Numbered from the stretch's first letter, positions 32,972 to 44,978 are shown. The stretch is DNA of 44,978 nucleotides from Amanita rubescens (GCA_015039365.1 WION01000428.1:1-44978); one strand, 5' to 3'. The notes: generated by a model from the letters alone, not told the origin. Program-made: numbers and translations.

Positions 32972-35900
32972 ATGTTCCAACAAGCTGCACCATTATCCGC
33001 TAGTTCTGCGCTGTCGGTAACACTCGATGGACGTGCTCCAGAGACTATCTCTCCCAAGCAATCAGCAATGGTGACTCCGGGCTACCAGCGCTCCGATTCC
33101 TTTAGGTCACAAAATGACAATGTTAATGTCAATCCGGAAGAGCTCTTTGCAAAATGTACAATATCAGAAGTGAAGGGTTTCCAACACAAACTAAGGTACG
33201 TGCTGGTGGCTTGCGCTGTCGTCTTGGTTTCTTACCGCAGTCTAGGGCCGAAGCTGATCAAAAGCAGCAAGAATTAAGACTCATGGTTGGGTGCGTAATT
33301 CTGGTTCAAGGTGAAAAAATATATTTTGAGGTACGAATGAAAGTGCAGTGAACGGTATCGCGATATTCTGCAAGCATCGACTTCCATTATATCCATGTCA
33401 AAGTCATCAGAAAAAGTGTTGGACGCCTTGAGCGAGAGCAAGGCTTGCCATACTTCGTCAACAAGACCCTCCTGTTCTGAAGGGTTTACCCTCCCAGAGA
33501 GACACAGGTATGGCCCTTCCTTATATCGTTCGTCTATCTGAACCAGATTAGACGTACACCTTCATGCTCTCCAGCAGCTTGCCGCTCATGTCAAGTTATT
33601 AATCGACGCTCCTGAAAACCTTTGGCGCCTCATCGAGCGAAAAAAGTATTTTCCAGCTACTTGGTTATTCCTATTAGTTCGGGTGGTTCATAGAGCCTTG
33701 TTACGCGATAACGAGCCAGAGGGAGCTTGGCAACACCGAGGTATTGATGTGCCAGTGAGTCAAGCGTTCATTGATAGCAAGGAAAGAATTACAACAGCCG
33801 ACTACTAGTCAGAATTCCCTCTGATACAACGCCAATGGGATGTTGTATCTCAACATCGCCCCCAAATTATCCACAAGGCGACTCTGTCCTTACGCGTATT
33901 TGACATCCCATCAGAGGTATGTTCCAATATACCCCATTAACATACTTTGTTGAACCGCATCTAGGACGCCTGCGCGGCCCTTGTATCTCTGTGCCTGTTG
34001 GATTCGCGTCCCTTAACGGATGCATTTTCGGACTTTCTTAACCAGCGTACGAGGGCACTAGTGGGGGCTCTTTCTCATCAGTTTAATCAGAACCCAATAA
34101 CCGCTAATGGCCATGCCCACTCGCATTCCAGTTCTAACTCAATATCGTTCGCTATATCATCCCAAACATCGCCTGTTCAGGATGTAAAGGATGCTATGCA
34201 AACTGTCCTCCTGATCGTGGTACATACTGTGAAACTGGCTCGCGATATATTTGATAATGAGGCTCCGGCAAGGTCGATGATGTACAATGTGCTAAAATTT
34301 ATGCAGCCCGATAGTGATGAATCTGCTGGATCGGCCGTACTTCCATCAGAGCTTTGCCTTTCGACACTGTCTGTCCTTGCGACTCTTCCATCACCCTATT
34401 CAACTGCAACTTCTTCCGCCAAACCTCAAAACATACAAGCCCTATGTGGATCTTGGTTCTAGTTTCTCCATGATATCCCAAGTTGATCTATCCACCAAGC
34501 TTGACAAATGGCTTACCGAGTCAATCAACAAAATGAAAAGTTCATTCCAGCCATGGTTAGAGCGGTTACAGAGCGTGAAAGACGTCTGGTGCATCAAAAC
34601 ATCAGTTCGGAAATGGATATCAGGTTCCCAAACCAAACCAAAGGAGGCACTGCTCATTTTGAATGCTCTGGACGACCACTTTCGGCAACGGATTCTGGAG
34701 TTGTGGAAGATTGGTTTGCAAAATGCCCACGAAATATTTAGCATGGAACTCAAGTCTGTGATCGCCACCATTGGAGAAGGAAAGAAGACAACAGTATAGG
34801 TACTTTCGCTTCTGAGATCTACATGAGATCTACTCATCAGTTTTTTCAGATTCCCCAATGGGCTATCTATATCATATTCCATCAATACCTCAGCATTCTC
34901 AGCTAGGACTGGGATCGAAACACAATCCATTTGAGAAACATTATTCTGCATTGCGGAAACGACTTCTGCACCGCACACGTCTTTTGGATAATGTGATGGG
35001 AACGCTTGAAACTTGCGCTCGCTCTATCCAAGATGACATCTCTTCCATGTCTAGCGGGGCAGAAGACAGCAGGTGACCTTAGGTCGTCCGAGTTCGTATT
35101 CAGCTAACCAAAGTATAGGGATCTTGTTGATAACTTGGTGGAAGAATATCGCCCCTTGGCCAAAAATCTGTGCCAGGCTGTCGTACGCACATTGAAGGAA
35201 AGTGAAGAATCCCTGCAAGGTCAGAGCGATAACTTTACTTTGTTATTGAATACTCAACCCGCGCAGAAAACGCAGGTCGAGGATTTGCCTTCCTTTATAT
35301 GGTGCTGGCCGAACTCACGTCATCGTCCTGTTTCATAACCCTTATCGGTTGCGCGCCTGATGTTGCTCGAGGTAGCGTTCCGAGTCACTCCCGCTGAGCA
35401 CGTCTGACATGATTTTGTCAGAGTTCCGCCAAAGTCTGGAAAGTCTATACGACAAGACGCTCGATCGCTGGAGAGAATATATTGCATCGACGAGCTTGGC
35501 TCACGACGTCAAATCACTGCCATTAAGTTTAATGAAATGTAAGTTGACCTCTGTCGGGGATGACCTAAAGACTTACGCCTGTGTAAAGTAAAAGGACTAT
35601 CAACAGATCTCCTTCGTTCATTAATTGCTCTGTCGACGTCTACTTTACAATTAGGTCTCCCTCGGGATCTTGCAAAACGCAACCAGGTGGTCCATGCGAC
35701 ACTCAAATCTTTCGTTTCACGGTATCTCGCGAAGGCCGCAGCCTGAGTCAAAGGACCAAGTGGCTTTTGACCTTGCTATCTTACAACAAATTGTGAAACG
35801 GCACGGGGAAGATTGGCATGACGTCCACCAGGAACTTGCGAAGAGGCTCAAGGAGGTCAGGGTTCTAATTGACAGTGTGTTGCATCATGAACTCATGCGT

Positions 35901-36145
35901 TTTAATTTCAGCGGAGTGCAGGTGTTGCTAGCTCTGAAAAAGCGGCAGCGGAGACCTTGGCTCGTTGCCAAAACCTTCTTTCTCCCCTTTGTCATACAAT
36001 ATACTGGATCGTCCGCCAGACGACAAGCAGAGCTTCCTACTTACCTTTCGGCATGCCAGTTTCAGATACCCAGTACCAGCCTGCTATATCCGTTGTGAAG
36101 CCCGGATCACGATTCGGGTTGTTATTGGTAGATGGGTCCCATTGA
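32972..36145 (+). CDS. COG1: Conserved oligomeric Golgi complex subunit 1 (COG1)
   Basis: Subunit of the COG tether for retrograde vesicle traffic within the Golgi. Start ATG 32972 (MFQQAAPLSASSALSVTLDG). The defining N-terminal signature is NPEELFAKCTISEVKGFQHK, then after an intron ADQKQQELRLMVG, and after another intron ERYRDILQASTSIISMS near 33352-33400. Downstream: LHALQQLAAHVKLLIDAPEN, WRLIERKKYFPATWLFLLVR near 33625-33685, FLNQRTRALVGALSHQFNQN, WLTESINKMKSSFQPWLERL, MILSEFRQSLESLYDKTLDR and the end VKPGSRFGLLLVDGSH with stop at 36143-36145. About 900 residues and many short introns; single-base frameshifts near 34455, 35335 and 36010. It follows the TMEM115-like gene in tandem, 146 bp apart; both proteins serve the Golgi, possibly by chance. 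Confidence 0.9.
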
Positions 36146-36309
36146 ATTTTGATTTTTGCATGTGGTATAATTATCAACTTTTGGATTCGTGACGGGTACC
36201 CATTCTTTGCTCAATGTTAAGCTTGAACGATATCAACAACGCATTAGTCTCCATATATTCGTATCCCACAATCAACAACAGACGACTATAAAGTAGGTAA
36301 AGGCAGCGA

Positions 36310-36722
36310 TTAGGCACCTCCGCTGCACCAAAGTCAGCTCGACGGTCAATATGACATGAGAAGCACATACACGAGGATATTGTTTCTAGCAAGAAAATTA
36401 GTTGACATTAATGCAAGAAAAGGCGGAGGGCGTACATTGGGATGTGGATGAGTTTCACGAAATACCCAATAAATCCAATGACTGCAAATCCAACTGCGAC
36501 CGCTCTGCAGATCTGGAGAAATTCTGCAACAATGTCAGGCGCCGAGGCCCGCATGGCATGAACTTTAGCCTTACCCTTCTGCGAAGGTTTTGTACAACGT
36601 GTCACAAACTAACAGAAGAGGTCGTTAGAGCCAGTCGAGGCAACTGCAACAGCACATACTTGATTACCATCCCGGACAAACTGCTGGGGAACTTCCATGA
36701 ACTCGCGAAGCTTTTCAGACAT
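36310..36722 (-). CDS. SSS1: Sec61 translocon gamma subunit (SSS1)
   Basis: Single-pass tail-anchored subunit of the ER Sec61 channel. A five-exon model without frameshift gives 70 residues: 36722-36660 ([20 protein letters not shown] plus Q), 36608-36575 ([11 protein letters not shown]), 36523-36436 ([20 protein letters not shown] and FVKLIHIP), 36385-36371 (INNILV) and 36322-36310 (GGA, TAA). The fourth exon is 15 nt and the fifth 13 nt, both fixed by the invariant protein ending. The TM segment is in exon 3. All introns are GT-AG. It is divergent from the PPR gene, 78 bp between starts, and 3' convergent with COG1. SEC61-type genes are known from A-locus surroundings. Confidence 0.95.
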
Positions 36723-36800
36723 TGGGAAGAGTGATGGTGGGAGGAAGTAGAAATGTGATGTAGCGTGGCATTCTCACGACACACGCATCTCCATGCATGA

Positions 36801-39060
36801 ATGTCCTTCAGCAATGTCCTGACTCGCTCCATCGGATTCCGTCCCCTTTCTCGTCTAAAAAATCCTGGTTTTCTGCCCAGTCGATATGTCCATAACCTTT
36901 TCCCAAATGACCTCAGTACTCTTGTAGACGAACTCAGGGCACCAGAACATCCCCATGCTATCCATTACAACTACCCTGCCCTAGTAAGACAACTCCAGGA
37001 ATGGCGCAAAAACGTTCATGTTGCCCCACCGCTGAACAAGCATCACCTCATAGTCATTTTACAAAAACTCGGGGAATCCGGCAGACCCGCAGACCTGCAA
37101 CGGATTGAAGACATTTTGGCAGATATGTCGTCCGTGTTCGGTGTCGAGCCATCCCCCGATATCCACACTATTATTCTCCACGCTCTTAAAAAGAATGGAA
37201 ACATGCAAACATTGTATCGATGGCTTCTGCACATACCATCACGTCCGGGAAACTTTGGACCGACTATCGATCAATATCACGTCGTACTCGAAGCCTGTTC
37301 GGAATTGGGATCCTTCAAACAGATGCGGAATATGGTTCTTTCAATGCGAAAGGCTGGGTGCAAGCCTGTCGTTGAAACTTTCAGAATACTCGTTCGCGCT
37401 CGTTGGCAATATGCTACGGAGGAGGAAAAAGTACCTCATCTCGCCGTTTTCTCGACGATCCTCCAGGACATGAAGCTTGAAGGTCTTCCTTACGATCAGA
37501 CCTTGTCAGACATGTTATTTTCGGGGTATGCAGATCGCGGCATGTTTGCTTACGCCAGGCAGATACAATCACTGTTCGAACGGCAATTTCCCAAAGTCCA
37601 ACCCGGGGACGAGCAAAATCTCAGCTGGATTTTCAAGCTATCCCGTGCATCACAGTACTACGGTGTCAAGGGAGCGATGGAAACATTCCGTTCGTTGGAG
37701 AAAGAAGGATGCAAGGCCGATCCGGCGACTGTCAGAGCATTGTTAAGACATTCGAGCACGTTATCAGATCTTGAATACGTCGAGAAAGAACTGGAGCTAA
37801 AACCTTCTATCGACGTTTACTCCAGGCTCATTGATAACTGTGCCCGCACTGGTCATATCGACGGCGCCCTCGCTTTATTCGATCGTGCCAAAAGCGAAGG
37901 CCTGAAGCCAGATGCCCCTTCGGTTGCACCTCTTATCAAATCCCTGTGCCAAAAGATTGGTGATGAGCCCCCAGAGATATCACTCGACAAAGCGATTCTC
38001 TTATACCAAGGGTTATCAAGCTGCCACCCTTCTGACATAGCTGCTGAAGATAAGGCATCGTACCTGGACCATTCTGCAGGCCCAGATCTCAACATTTACC
38101 ATATGCTTTTACGCGGACTTGCCTCATCATCCAATATCCAAAAATACTTTCCAGTTGCTATGTCGCTGCTTGAAGACATGGATGTTCGTGGAGTTTCTAA
38201 AAATGACAGCATCACCGCCTCTTCCATCATCGTGCTCCACATGCGAAACACCGAACAGCCCGCAGATGCTCTCGATGCCTACCATATGCATCGATCCGCC
38301 CTTGACGAAAAGGGATATGCTGTCGTGTTACACGCATTCAGCAAGCTCACATTTGGGAGCATTACTCATGTTCCTTCCTTGATAGATTACTTTGGTATCG
38401 TCAGGGACATGCGTCAAGCTGGATTTGCCATTACAGCAGAGGTTTATACGATCCTATTGAAGCGGCTGGCTTTGTTGGCGACGCAACTTAGCCAAGGGGG
38501 TCAAATAGAGGGTGACATATCTGGCGATGTCGGAGCCGAGTTCCGCATTTCGATCATTGCAACAACCAGACGTGTGCATGATCTGCTCACTTTAGACGCC
38601 AATATCTCTCCCGATGCGCACGTATGGAACCAGTTGATGGACACGTATCAGCGACTCGGTTGCTTTGGAGATGCATATAGGGTCTGGGAGCTGTTGTACC
38701 TGTCTGGCATGTTCGACCATGTCAGCGTTAGTATTATCCTTGACGCATGTGGATACGCGGGTGCTTGGCAGGTGCGAAGCAAGTCCGCCAGCGGCTGGCC
38801 AGAGATAGATTCAGACTCAACGAAACGCAACTGGAATGCCTGGATCGAATGTCTCTGTCGCCTGGGACGTCTTAACGATGCTGTCAAGACCGTGTGCATA
38901 GAAATGGGAAAGGGACGGAGTGTCTGCCGATGTGGAGAGCGTTAGAATTTTGCTCAAGTTTGCGCGGAAAGCTGGTCGACAGGACGAAGTTGTGTCAAGG
39001 ATCCAACAGCATCTGCCTGACCTATGGACTTCTCTACATGAAGAGTTCCAGGTCTCGTAG
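36801..39060 (+). CDS. Mitochondrial pentatricopeptide-repeat (PPR) protein
   Basis: Predicted mitochondrial RNA-binding protein. It is intronless over 2.1 kb from ATG 36801, with an N terminus typical of a mitochondrial presequence (MSFSNVLTRSIGFRPLSRLK). Helical 35-residue repeats are visible, for example TIDQYHVVLEACSELGSFKQ, VVETFRILVRARWQY, PSIDVYSRLIDNCARTGHID followed by GALALFDRAKSEGLKPDAPS, and DAHVWNQLMDTYQRLGCFGD. Tetratricopeptide-like spacing is regular through about residue 700. The frame shifts at a GGG run near 38912-38914 (one extra base); the next frame reads SVRILLKFARKAGRQDEVVS and ends HEEFQVS with TAG 39058-39060, a natural end 98 bp from the convergent GCV2 stop. Its target RNA cannot be told. 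Confidence 0.85.
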
Positions 39061-39155
39061 TCTCGATATGATTATAGTATATGTATTTGGTCTAATCCAT
39101 CGTCGTCTAATGTCATACATAGAACGGGGTAATCAAAAGTCCAGGTATCTAAAGT

Positions 39156-42100
39156 CTAATCAATCTGTGAAGCCACCTCCTCTACCGTCGGGCAAGTCGC
39201 ACTATGCTGCTATCAGCGTCATTATTTTCATTGATTGAAGAGCGGACTTACAACCAGATTCAAGTCTCCAAATGCTGTTTAAGAACCATGTTATTCATGC
39301 GAGAATCGTACAATACCCAAAATAACGTACCATCATCTACTCGTGCCACTGTCGGCCACATTTTCTTCTCAAGCAACCAAGGTAAGGGATACGCTGCAGT
39401 TTGACGAGAATATGGTCTGAAACGTTTGTTTGTATGAGCTTCTCAATTGCCTGACAACCCGTGCGTACCGATTCCACTGTGCATCAGCGACGGCCACGGT
39501 GGTCATAGGATGAGGAGCATTCTCAGGACATTGTTTTCTCTAGGTTGCTTTCCATCTATGATTTCCTGAGCTTCTTTGCGTATCTGAACCATGGCGTCAC
39601 AGAATCTGAAAGTCGTGAGTAGGCAGTATATCATAAGGACGGAAACTACCTGTCAATTTCGTCCAGCGTCTCTGATTCTGTTGGTTCGATCAGCATGCAT
39701 GTGAGATCGGCCAGGAACAAGTTGGAGGGGTGGAATCCGTAATCCTGCCAATATAAATAAGATGAGCTCGACGTAAATATATAGGAAATATACCTGGAGA
39801 CGTTTCGCGAAGTCGGCAACCTTAAGTCCGTCGGGCTTGTCGAATTCGGGCCAAGTCGATGAGTAATTCATGTGCAACACGACCGTTCTCGTTCTTGAAC
39901 CGTAGACTATAATGACCAGAAAGACGAGCAGCCATATAATTGGCATTGAGTAAGGCAATCTTGGAGGAATCTGAGAGTCCTTTTCCACCTAGCATCCGTA
40001 TATAGGCCCATGAAATCAGGTGGATCGAAGCTGCTTCCAAAAGGCGCTGCTGAGATAGCATCAATAGCGGTCCCATTTTTGAAAGATAGGTGGGGATGGG
40101 TAGGAAGGAACGGTGCAAGATGTTCCGCCACACAAATAGGCCTGCGAATAATGAACGGGTGGATTTTCGTGAGTTATCGGCTACGCTCACCCTACACCTG
40201 GACCACCGCCACCATGCGGACTATGTGATATTCAGTCTAACAAGTTTATGGTTCAGGTTGAAATACCTTACATTGAGAATGTTTTATGAAGATTGAGGTG
40301 ACACACATCGCCGCCACATTTTTCAGGGTTGTGATACCGATTTGCGCATTCAGATTTGCACCTGTTGAACCCGGTCAGAGATGCTATACGCAAATATAAC
40401 GACAACTTGCCGTCAAGATAAACTTGGCCACCGTGTCGTGGATGATTTTGCACGCCTGGGACTACATTCAGCTAAACAACAAGACGCTCGTTAGCTCACT
40501 CGCCTCTTGTACACCATCCTCGAACAACACCGAATGTTGAAGGGTATGTTATCTGGTTGGGGAATTAGTAAAATCACACCCACTTGGTAATGACAATCTC
40601 ACATGAAAGCTGCCAGATTATTTTGTGCCTTCTCAGCTTTCGCTCTGAGGTCAGTCAAATCAAGAGTGCCGTCACTGTTCACTTTGACAGCAACGACTTT
40701 GAGACCTGCCATGACGGCCGACTAATATATGTTAAGCTTGGACATCGGGTGCATATATAATGCCAACTTTACAGCAGGATTAGTGCCATGCGCACTCAAG
40801 GGTATTAAACAGATGTCGCGGTGAGATTCCGCTACGAGATTCATGGTATGCTCGTATCGACACAGAGACCAGCGTATTCGCCTGCAGCACCCCAGAGTTG
40901 GGTTGCAGGGAAGCAGCGTGGAATCCTGTGACTTTACACAAATCGTTTTCCAATTCCTGTCTTGCATTTCAAACCAAAGCGTTTGAAACATAAGAAAACA
41001 AACCTTGATTATTGCACTATATCCTTGAACCTGGTCGTGAGGGGCGAATGGAATGGGCAGCACCAAACTCCGGCCAAGTTACTGGAATCATACTACTCGT
41101 ACTGTTCAACTTCATGGTACAACTTCCTAGAGGATCATTGAGTGGACAAGTCCAACATCCTTCGACGAGAGATGGAATATGTAACGAAGCATTTCTGTCT
41201 CCGAATGGTGTTTGTTGAAAACTGGATGTGGCAGAAAATCTGACGTGCGACGTAATCCTTCTGGAATAGCCTGCGATTCAACAGGCTCTAGATCTGCCAC
41301 GGACAAAGTTGGCTTAGAGGCGGCGGAAGCGAAGCATTAACGAGCGATAACAAGTCTCCAGGAGTGATACTTTCGTCGAACGTGACGCCAACGCGTTTCT
41401 CGTCAACCCGACGCAAGTTAATGCCTGCAGCAAGAGAAGCAGCATGGACAGCCTCAGCATCTGCGACGACGGAAGTCACGTCTAAGTGACCGTGTCAAAG
41501 AAATGGTCATTCTCGGCTTTGTAGCCAAATCTTTCGACTAAGTTTTTGAAGACCTGCGCGAATCCGTGAACCTTGTTTGCAATCCGACTGAGGCCATCTC
41601 GTCCATGATAGATCGCATACATAGCTGCCATATTCGCAAGCAAAGCCTGACTAGTGCAAATATTGCTAGTAGCTTTCTCGCGGCGAATATGCTGTTCCCG
41701 TGCTGCCAAAAAAATCAGGCGGTGTTGGACAAGATACTTTTTTGCTTACTTTGCAAGGCCAGCCTGTACGCGGGGTTTCCGCTGGCGTCACGGCTACGAC
41801 CGATCAATCGACCGGGCATCTTCCTTTTCAAAGCATCTTTCACGGCAAAAAATGCCGCCTGCGGGCCCCCATAACCAGGAGGAACTCCGAAACGTCCAGA
41901 ATTGCCGAGGACGATGTCTGCCCCCATTCGCCGGGAGGTTTAAGCATGGTTAAAGCCAGTAAGTCCGTGGCACATGCCACTAGGCCTCCCGCAGAGTGAA
42001 CAATCTGCGCCAAGGAACTGAAATCTTTGATCTTTCCATCAACATCGGGATACTGAACAAGAACACCACAACAATTGATATGATCGCATCATTCTTGATG

Positions 42101-42908
42101 AGGTTGAAGGAGTCTCCAATAACTAATTCAATCCCAAAGCCTTTTGCACGGGTGAAGGACAGCAAGAGTTTGAGGCAAGATGCCAGAGTCCACTATGAAT
42201 ATTCGCTTCTTCTGAGAAGTCGAAGCGAACGCCATAACCATGGCTTCGGCTGCTGCAGTTGCTTCATCTAACAAGGAAGCATTTGCGACATCCATAGAGG
42301 TTAATGACATGACCATGGTCTGGAAATTAAGAGAGATTCCAGGCGACCTGTATTTGTATATTTAATTTGAGATAACGCATACCATATCCGACATACCCTG
42401 CGCTATCTCAGGCTGATAGGGTGTAGGGAGTGTACCAAGCGGATTTTCCAGAACCTGGAAAGTCGAGGTTTCAGTACCATGTCTTTAACACAGTGGTTGA
42501 GATATGACATACGTTGCGCAGGATGACGGGCGGAACTACTGCTGCATGATAACCCATACCAATGTAATTTTTATGAGGCTTGTTCAAAGCTCCCAATGCC
42601 TTTGCTCTCTCATGCAGTTGTGATTCGCTGAGAGCAGGCATAGCGGTGTTATCTAAAAAGGACGCAGGTACTCTGATTTTTTGAGGAACAGTTTCACCGA
42701 TAAAGGCTTCCATGGAGCTATAGCCCAGCTTCGATAACATTTTCGAGGTCTCGGCGTCATCAGGACCGATATGTCGCTCTGGGAAAGTGTCAAGGGGAGA
42801 GAACAGAGAAGCGGGCTTTCTCAGGCTCGCAAAACCTCGGCTAAGTCTCAAGGGGCGAGACAAGGTGGAAATGCGCCCTACGACTGAGGAACAGCGTAGA
42901 AAAACCAT
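39156..42908 (-). CDS. GCV2: Glycine decarboxylase P protein (glycine cleavage system), mitochondrial
   Basis: PLP-dependent P protein of the mitochondrial glycine cleavage system, feeding one-carbon units to folate. ATG 42908 ([20 protein letters not shown], then RLSRGFAS) is a good presequence; the frame is open to 43031. Body: [40 protein letters not shown] (about 42540-42600), [20 protein letters not shown] near 41850-41900, the PLP-lysine region [14 protein letters not shown] near 40280-40320, then [35 protein letters not shown], and the end [20 protein letters not shown] near 39340-39400. The last short exons give FGDLNLV and a final CPTVEEV, stop TAG at 39156-39158. Many introns and many single-base frameshifts, the heaviest after RPB2. 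Glycine dehydrogenase is a recurrent gene beside A mating-type loci. Confidence 0.93.
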
Positions 42909-43514
42909 CGGAACGAAACTCGCAGTCAGAGAGGTTGACAGAGGGTTGATAAAAAAGTTGCGTGAAGTTCCGATAGGGTTGAGAAAAATGAAATCCTTGC
43001 GAAACGGGAAAGTATTCACCGAGCCATTCACCGAGTAACCTTATCGATAATAGACAGGGTTGTAAAGATGGGCGAAAAGCTCAAAGCTAGGCACTCAAGA
43101 TATAGCCCATCGAGAGCCGTGTCCTGCGGAGGCTTACAAGCAAAATGCAAAGAGAAGTGAACAAAGTTAGGCTCGTTAGACGCCCAACTAGATACGGACA
43201 GACAAATTTTTTTTCTAGCTGGCTCGGAGGACGGAACCCCGCGCGTGACGTCACTTCAGGACGCGTTACCATCGCTCGCGCCAGGCACTAGGCACTCAGC
43301 GCTCAGCGCTCAGGACCGACTATCGCGCTGAAAGATTTGCCTCGCGCACGGCGCGCATCGGTCCGGCGCACGGTCGCTGCGTCTACATTGCGCGTACGTC
43401 GTATGTACATATACACTACTGAGTCCTCGACCGCGCCACACGCGCCACCATCAAACTGCGTCAATCATCTCTGTCACCCACCCCATCAGTACTTCGTCTT
43501 TGATCATCACACCT
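42909..43514. other. Intergenic region between GCV2 start and RSC9 3' end
   Basis: About 600 bp that must hold the GCV2 promoter and the RSC9 3' UTR. It includes three tandem copies of a 7-bp ctcagcg-type unit at 43295-43315 (the last imperfect) and GC-rich sequence. The GCV2 frame remains open upstream to 43031, so a longer N terminus is possible. No gene or RNA is seen. Confidence 0.55.
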
Positions 43515-44978
43515 CTAATAGACGCCGAACGCCCACAAATGCTCGCCTTCCACGCCTCTCCCCTTCTCGCTCACTACTCTGGTCGCGTACATCGTCGCTT
43601 CCTGATCATCCGTATCCTCCAACATCCCAGGGAATCCGTAGTGCTCGGCGTCGGCTCGAGGAGCTGCATCAGCAGAAGCGAATGATGTCCGGAATAAGAT
43701 CCGTAATACAAGTAGTGCTGTTAGGGACGTATGCGACGGATCCGCGTTCGGTTTTTCGTATGTGATAACGGTATTGCGAGGCGGAGGCGGTGGACGCGTC
43801 GTAGGAGTTTCCATGGGATAGTGAGAACCAGCAGATAATGTAATGGTCGCTTTGCGACGGGTGTTTTTGTAATTGCTGTGCTCGACAAATGTGTCAAGAC
43901 ATGGGACCGAAGAGCTGATTTTGGAGTGTTTCCCTCGGACAAGATCCCCATAAGCAGGGCAGTTCCGTTGCTTCCGCATCTACCAAGTGTTGTAATACGT
44001 GATCATATAATTCACTTGTGGACGCAAAAGGCGACGTAGAGCATTGAAAGCGATCCCATATGCAGTGGAAACGATCCGTAACCAAAGAATCTTTCCGCCG
44101 ATCCACTCCTTGAACAACAAAGCGTTGTACAGGGTCTTGTAGAACCATTGCTTGCGCTGCGGGAAAGACGCATTGACGTTTTTGATAACATCCGACGCCA
44201 CGAGCAAGGGATATTGTCTATGTAAGGCGTAAAGGTGTCCTTGTACAGATTCCAGAAATCCACTTGGGTTACGACTCCGTCCGTTTTGCAACGAACATGG
44301 TTCGCATCCTGTTGTTCAATGGTAAACTTAATATCCCTAGTGCCGACCGAAACGTACCAGTCGTAGCACCTCTGTGGCTCAGGCAGTTCGATCAGAGCAT
44401 CCAACTCTTCCTTTGTAAGCTCGTGGTTTCTAGTTGAAAGATGACCAGAAGGGACGGTCTGGATTGAACCCGTAACGTCCAATGTGACCTTTTCTTGCAA
44501 AGATGGCTGTTCAGCGATCAGGACATTCACCAACAACTTGAGTACTCTTGGCATTTCAGGATGCAGAAGGAAAGCCCTTGCCATCGAGACGTGAGATATA
44601 TGCGTATAGAGGTAGTTCAGAGATGCATCAACCAAAGGCCTATCAACGACGAGGGGCAAATATCGTATTGAAGCGCTAGGGCAGGAGACGTTGACGTAAT
44701 GGCTGAGGCGTTCGGGGGATTCGATAAAATGTAAGTAAGAGCAGTCAACGACGCAATGATGAGCGACCGATCCTTGGTTTGCGAGGCTATCTGTAAAAGT
44801 GGAGGCAGCGGATTCGGTTTTAGCGAATTGATGATAATTTTGGACGGAATGGTATGCATCAGATCCACGCAATACAGGATAAATTCAATATTCTCTTCTC
44901 GCTCTGCATCCAGATTTTGCAACGCATTGAGAATAACAGGTAGGGTATGAGAATGATTATTTATTTCCCAAGCATTTT
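43515..44978 (-). CDS. RSC9: RSC9/ARID2-like chromatin-remodelling subunit, 5' part outside the window
   Basis: C-terminal half of a RSC (SWI/SNF-type) complex subunit related to animal ARID2. Seen: an armadillo-like helical region with LHFIESPERLSHYVNVS, LVDASLNYLYTHISHVSMAR and VLKLLVNVLIAEQPSL (about 44720-44510); ELDALIELPEPQRCYDW ended by an intron; the RFX-type segment DGVVTQVDFWNLYKDTFTPY near 44230-44290 with PLLVASDVIKNVNASFPQ (about 44165-44220); and two C2H2 zinc fingers, FHCIWDRFQC...YDHVLQH (43985-44065) and PCLWGSC...HVLTH (43880-43980). The disordered tail includes TTRPPPPPRNTVITYEK. The 3' end (43515) follows the longest frame and is uncertain. Frameshifts near 44275, 44237 and 44155. 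The ARID domain would lie beyond 44978. Confidence 0.8.

Noticed and set aside
43337..43765. Arg/Ser/His-rich plus-strand open frame of 142 residues
   Set aside because: Antisense of the RSC9 Pro-rich C terminus; no motif.

Overview
This is nuclear DNA of a filamentous basidiomycete, most likely an Agaricomycete. The genes are cut by many 38-60 nt GT-AG introns and packed on both strands. The gene set and order match the conserved neighbourhood of the A (homeodomain, HD) mating-type locus of mushroom-forming fungi: RPB2, a YPL109/UbiB-type kinase and glycogenin on one side, the beta-flanking gene, a divergent HD2/HD1 pair and mitochondrial intermediate peptidase (MIP) in the middle, and SEC61-gamma and glycine dehydrogenase on the other side. 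There is no bacterial, viral or transposon core in the window.

Layout from left to right: RPB2 (+, 5' end outside), a Golgi-type seven-TM GOST protein (-), sorting nexin SNX4 (+), REV7 (-), a serine beta-lactamase-fold protein (+), CQD1/YPL109-like UbiB kinase (-), glycogenin (+), a doubtful small gene (+), a Crinkler-type (CRN) protein (-), two small unrecognised genes (- and +), beta-flanking gene (+), HD2 (-), HD1 (+), MIP/OCT1 (-), a DDT/WHIM chromatin protein (-), FAM32A (-), TMEM115-like protein (+), COG1 (+), SSS1/Sec61-gamma (-), a mitochondrial PPR protein (+), glycine decarboxylase GCV2 (-) and RSC9 (-, 5' end outside).

The functional heart is the HD2/HD1 pair at 22.4-25.8 kb. HD1 and HD2 from different mates form a heterodimeric transcription factor that maintains the dikaryon and starts sexual development. 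One HD pair lies between the beta-flanking gene and MIP, which is the simple form of an A locus. The rest is housekeeping: transcription, vesicle traffic, DNA damage tolerance, mitochondria, one-carbon metabolism and glycogen. The surprising neighbour is the CRN gene at 16.7-19.1 kb, with a ubiquitin-like header, a P-loop NTPase and a restriction-nuclease-like C terminus. It sits between glycogenin and the beta-flanking gene and has a 10-bp tandem duplication that shifts its frame.

A caution for every user of this sequence: many otherwise well conserved genes carry single-base frameshifts, about ten in RPB2 alone, often in short homopolymers. Others (glycogenin, beta-flanking gene, HD2, FAM32A, SSS1) read cleanly. 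I read most of the shifts as consensus errors of an unpolished long-read assembly rather than as pseudogenes, but this is an inference. Coordinates of interrupted genes are outer limits including introns and frameshifts. All family assignments come from motif and sequence recognition by eye.
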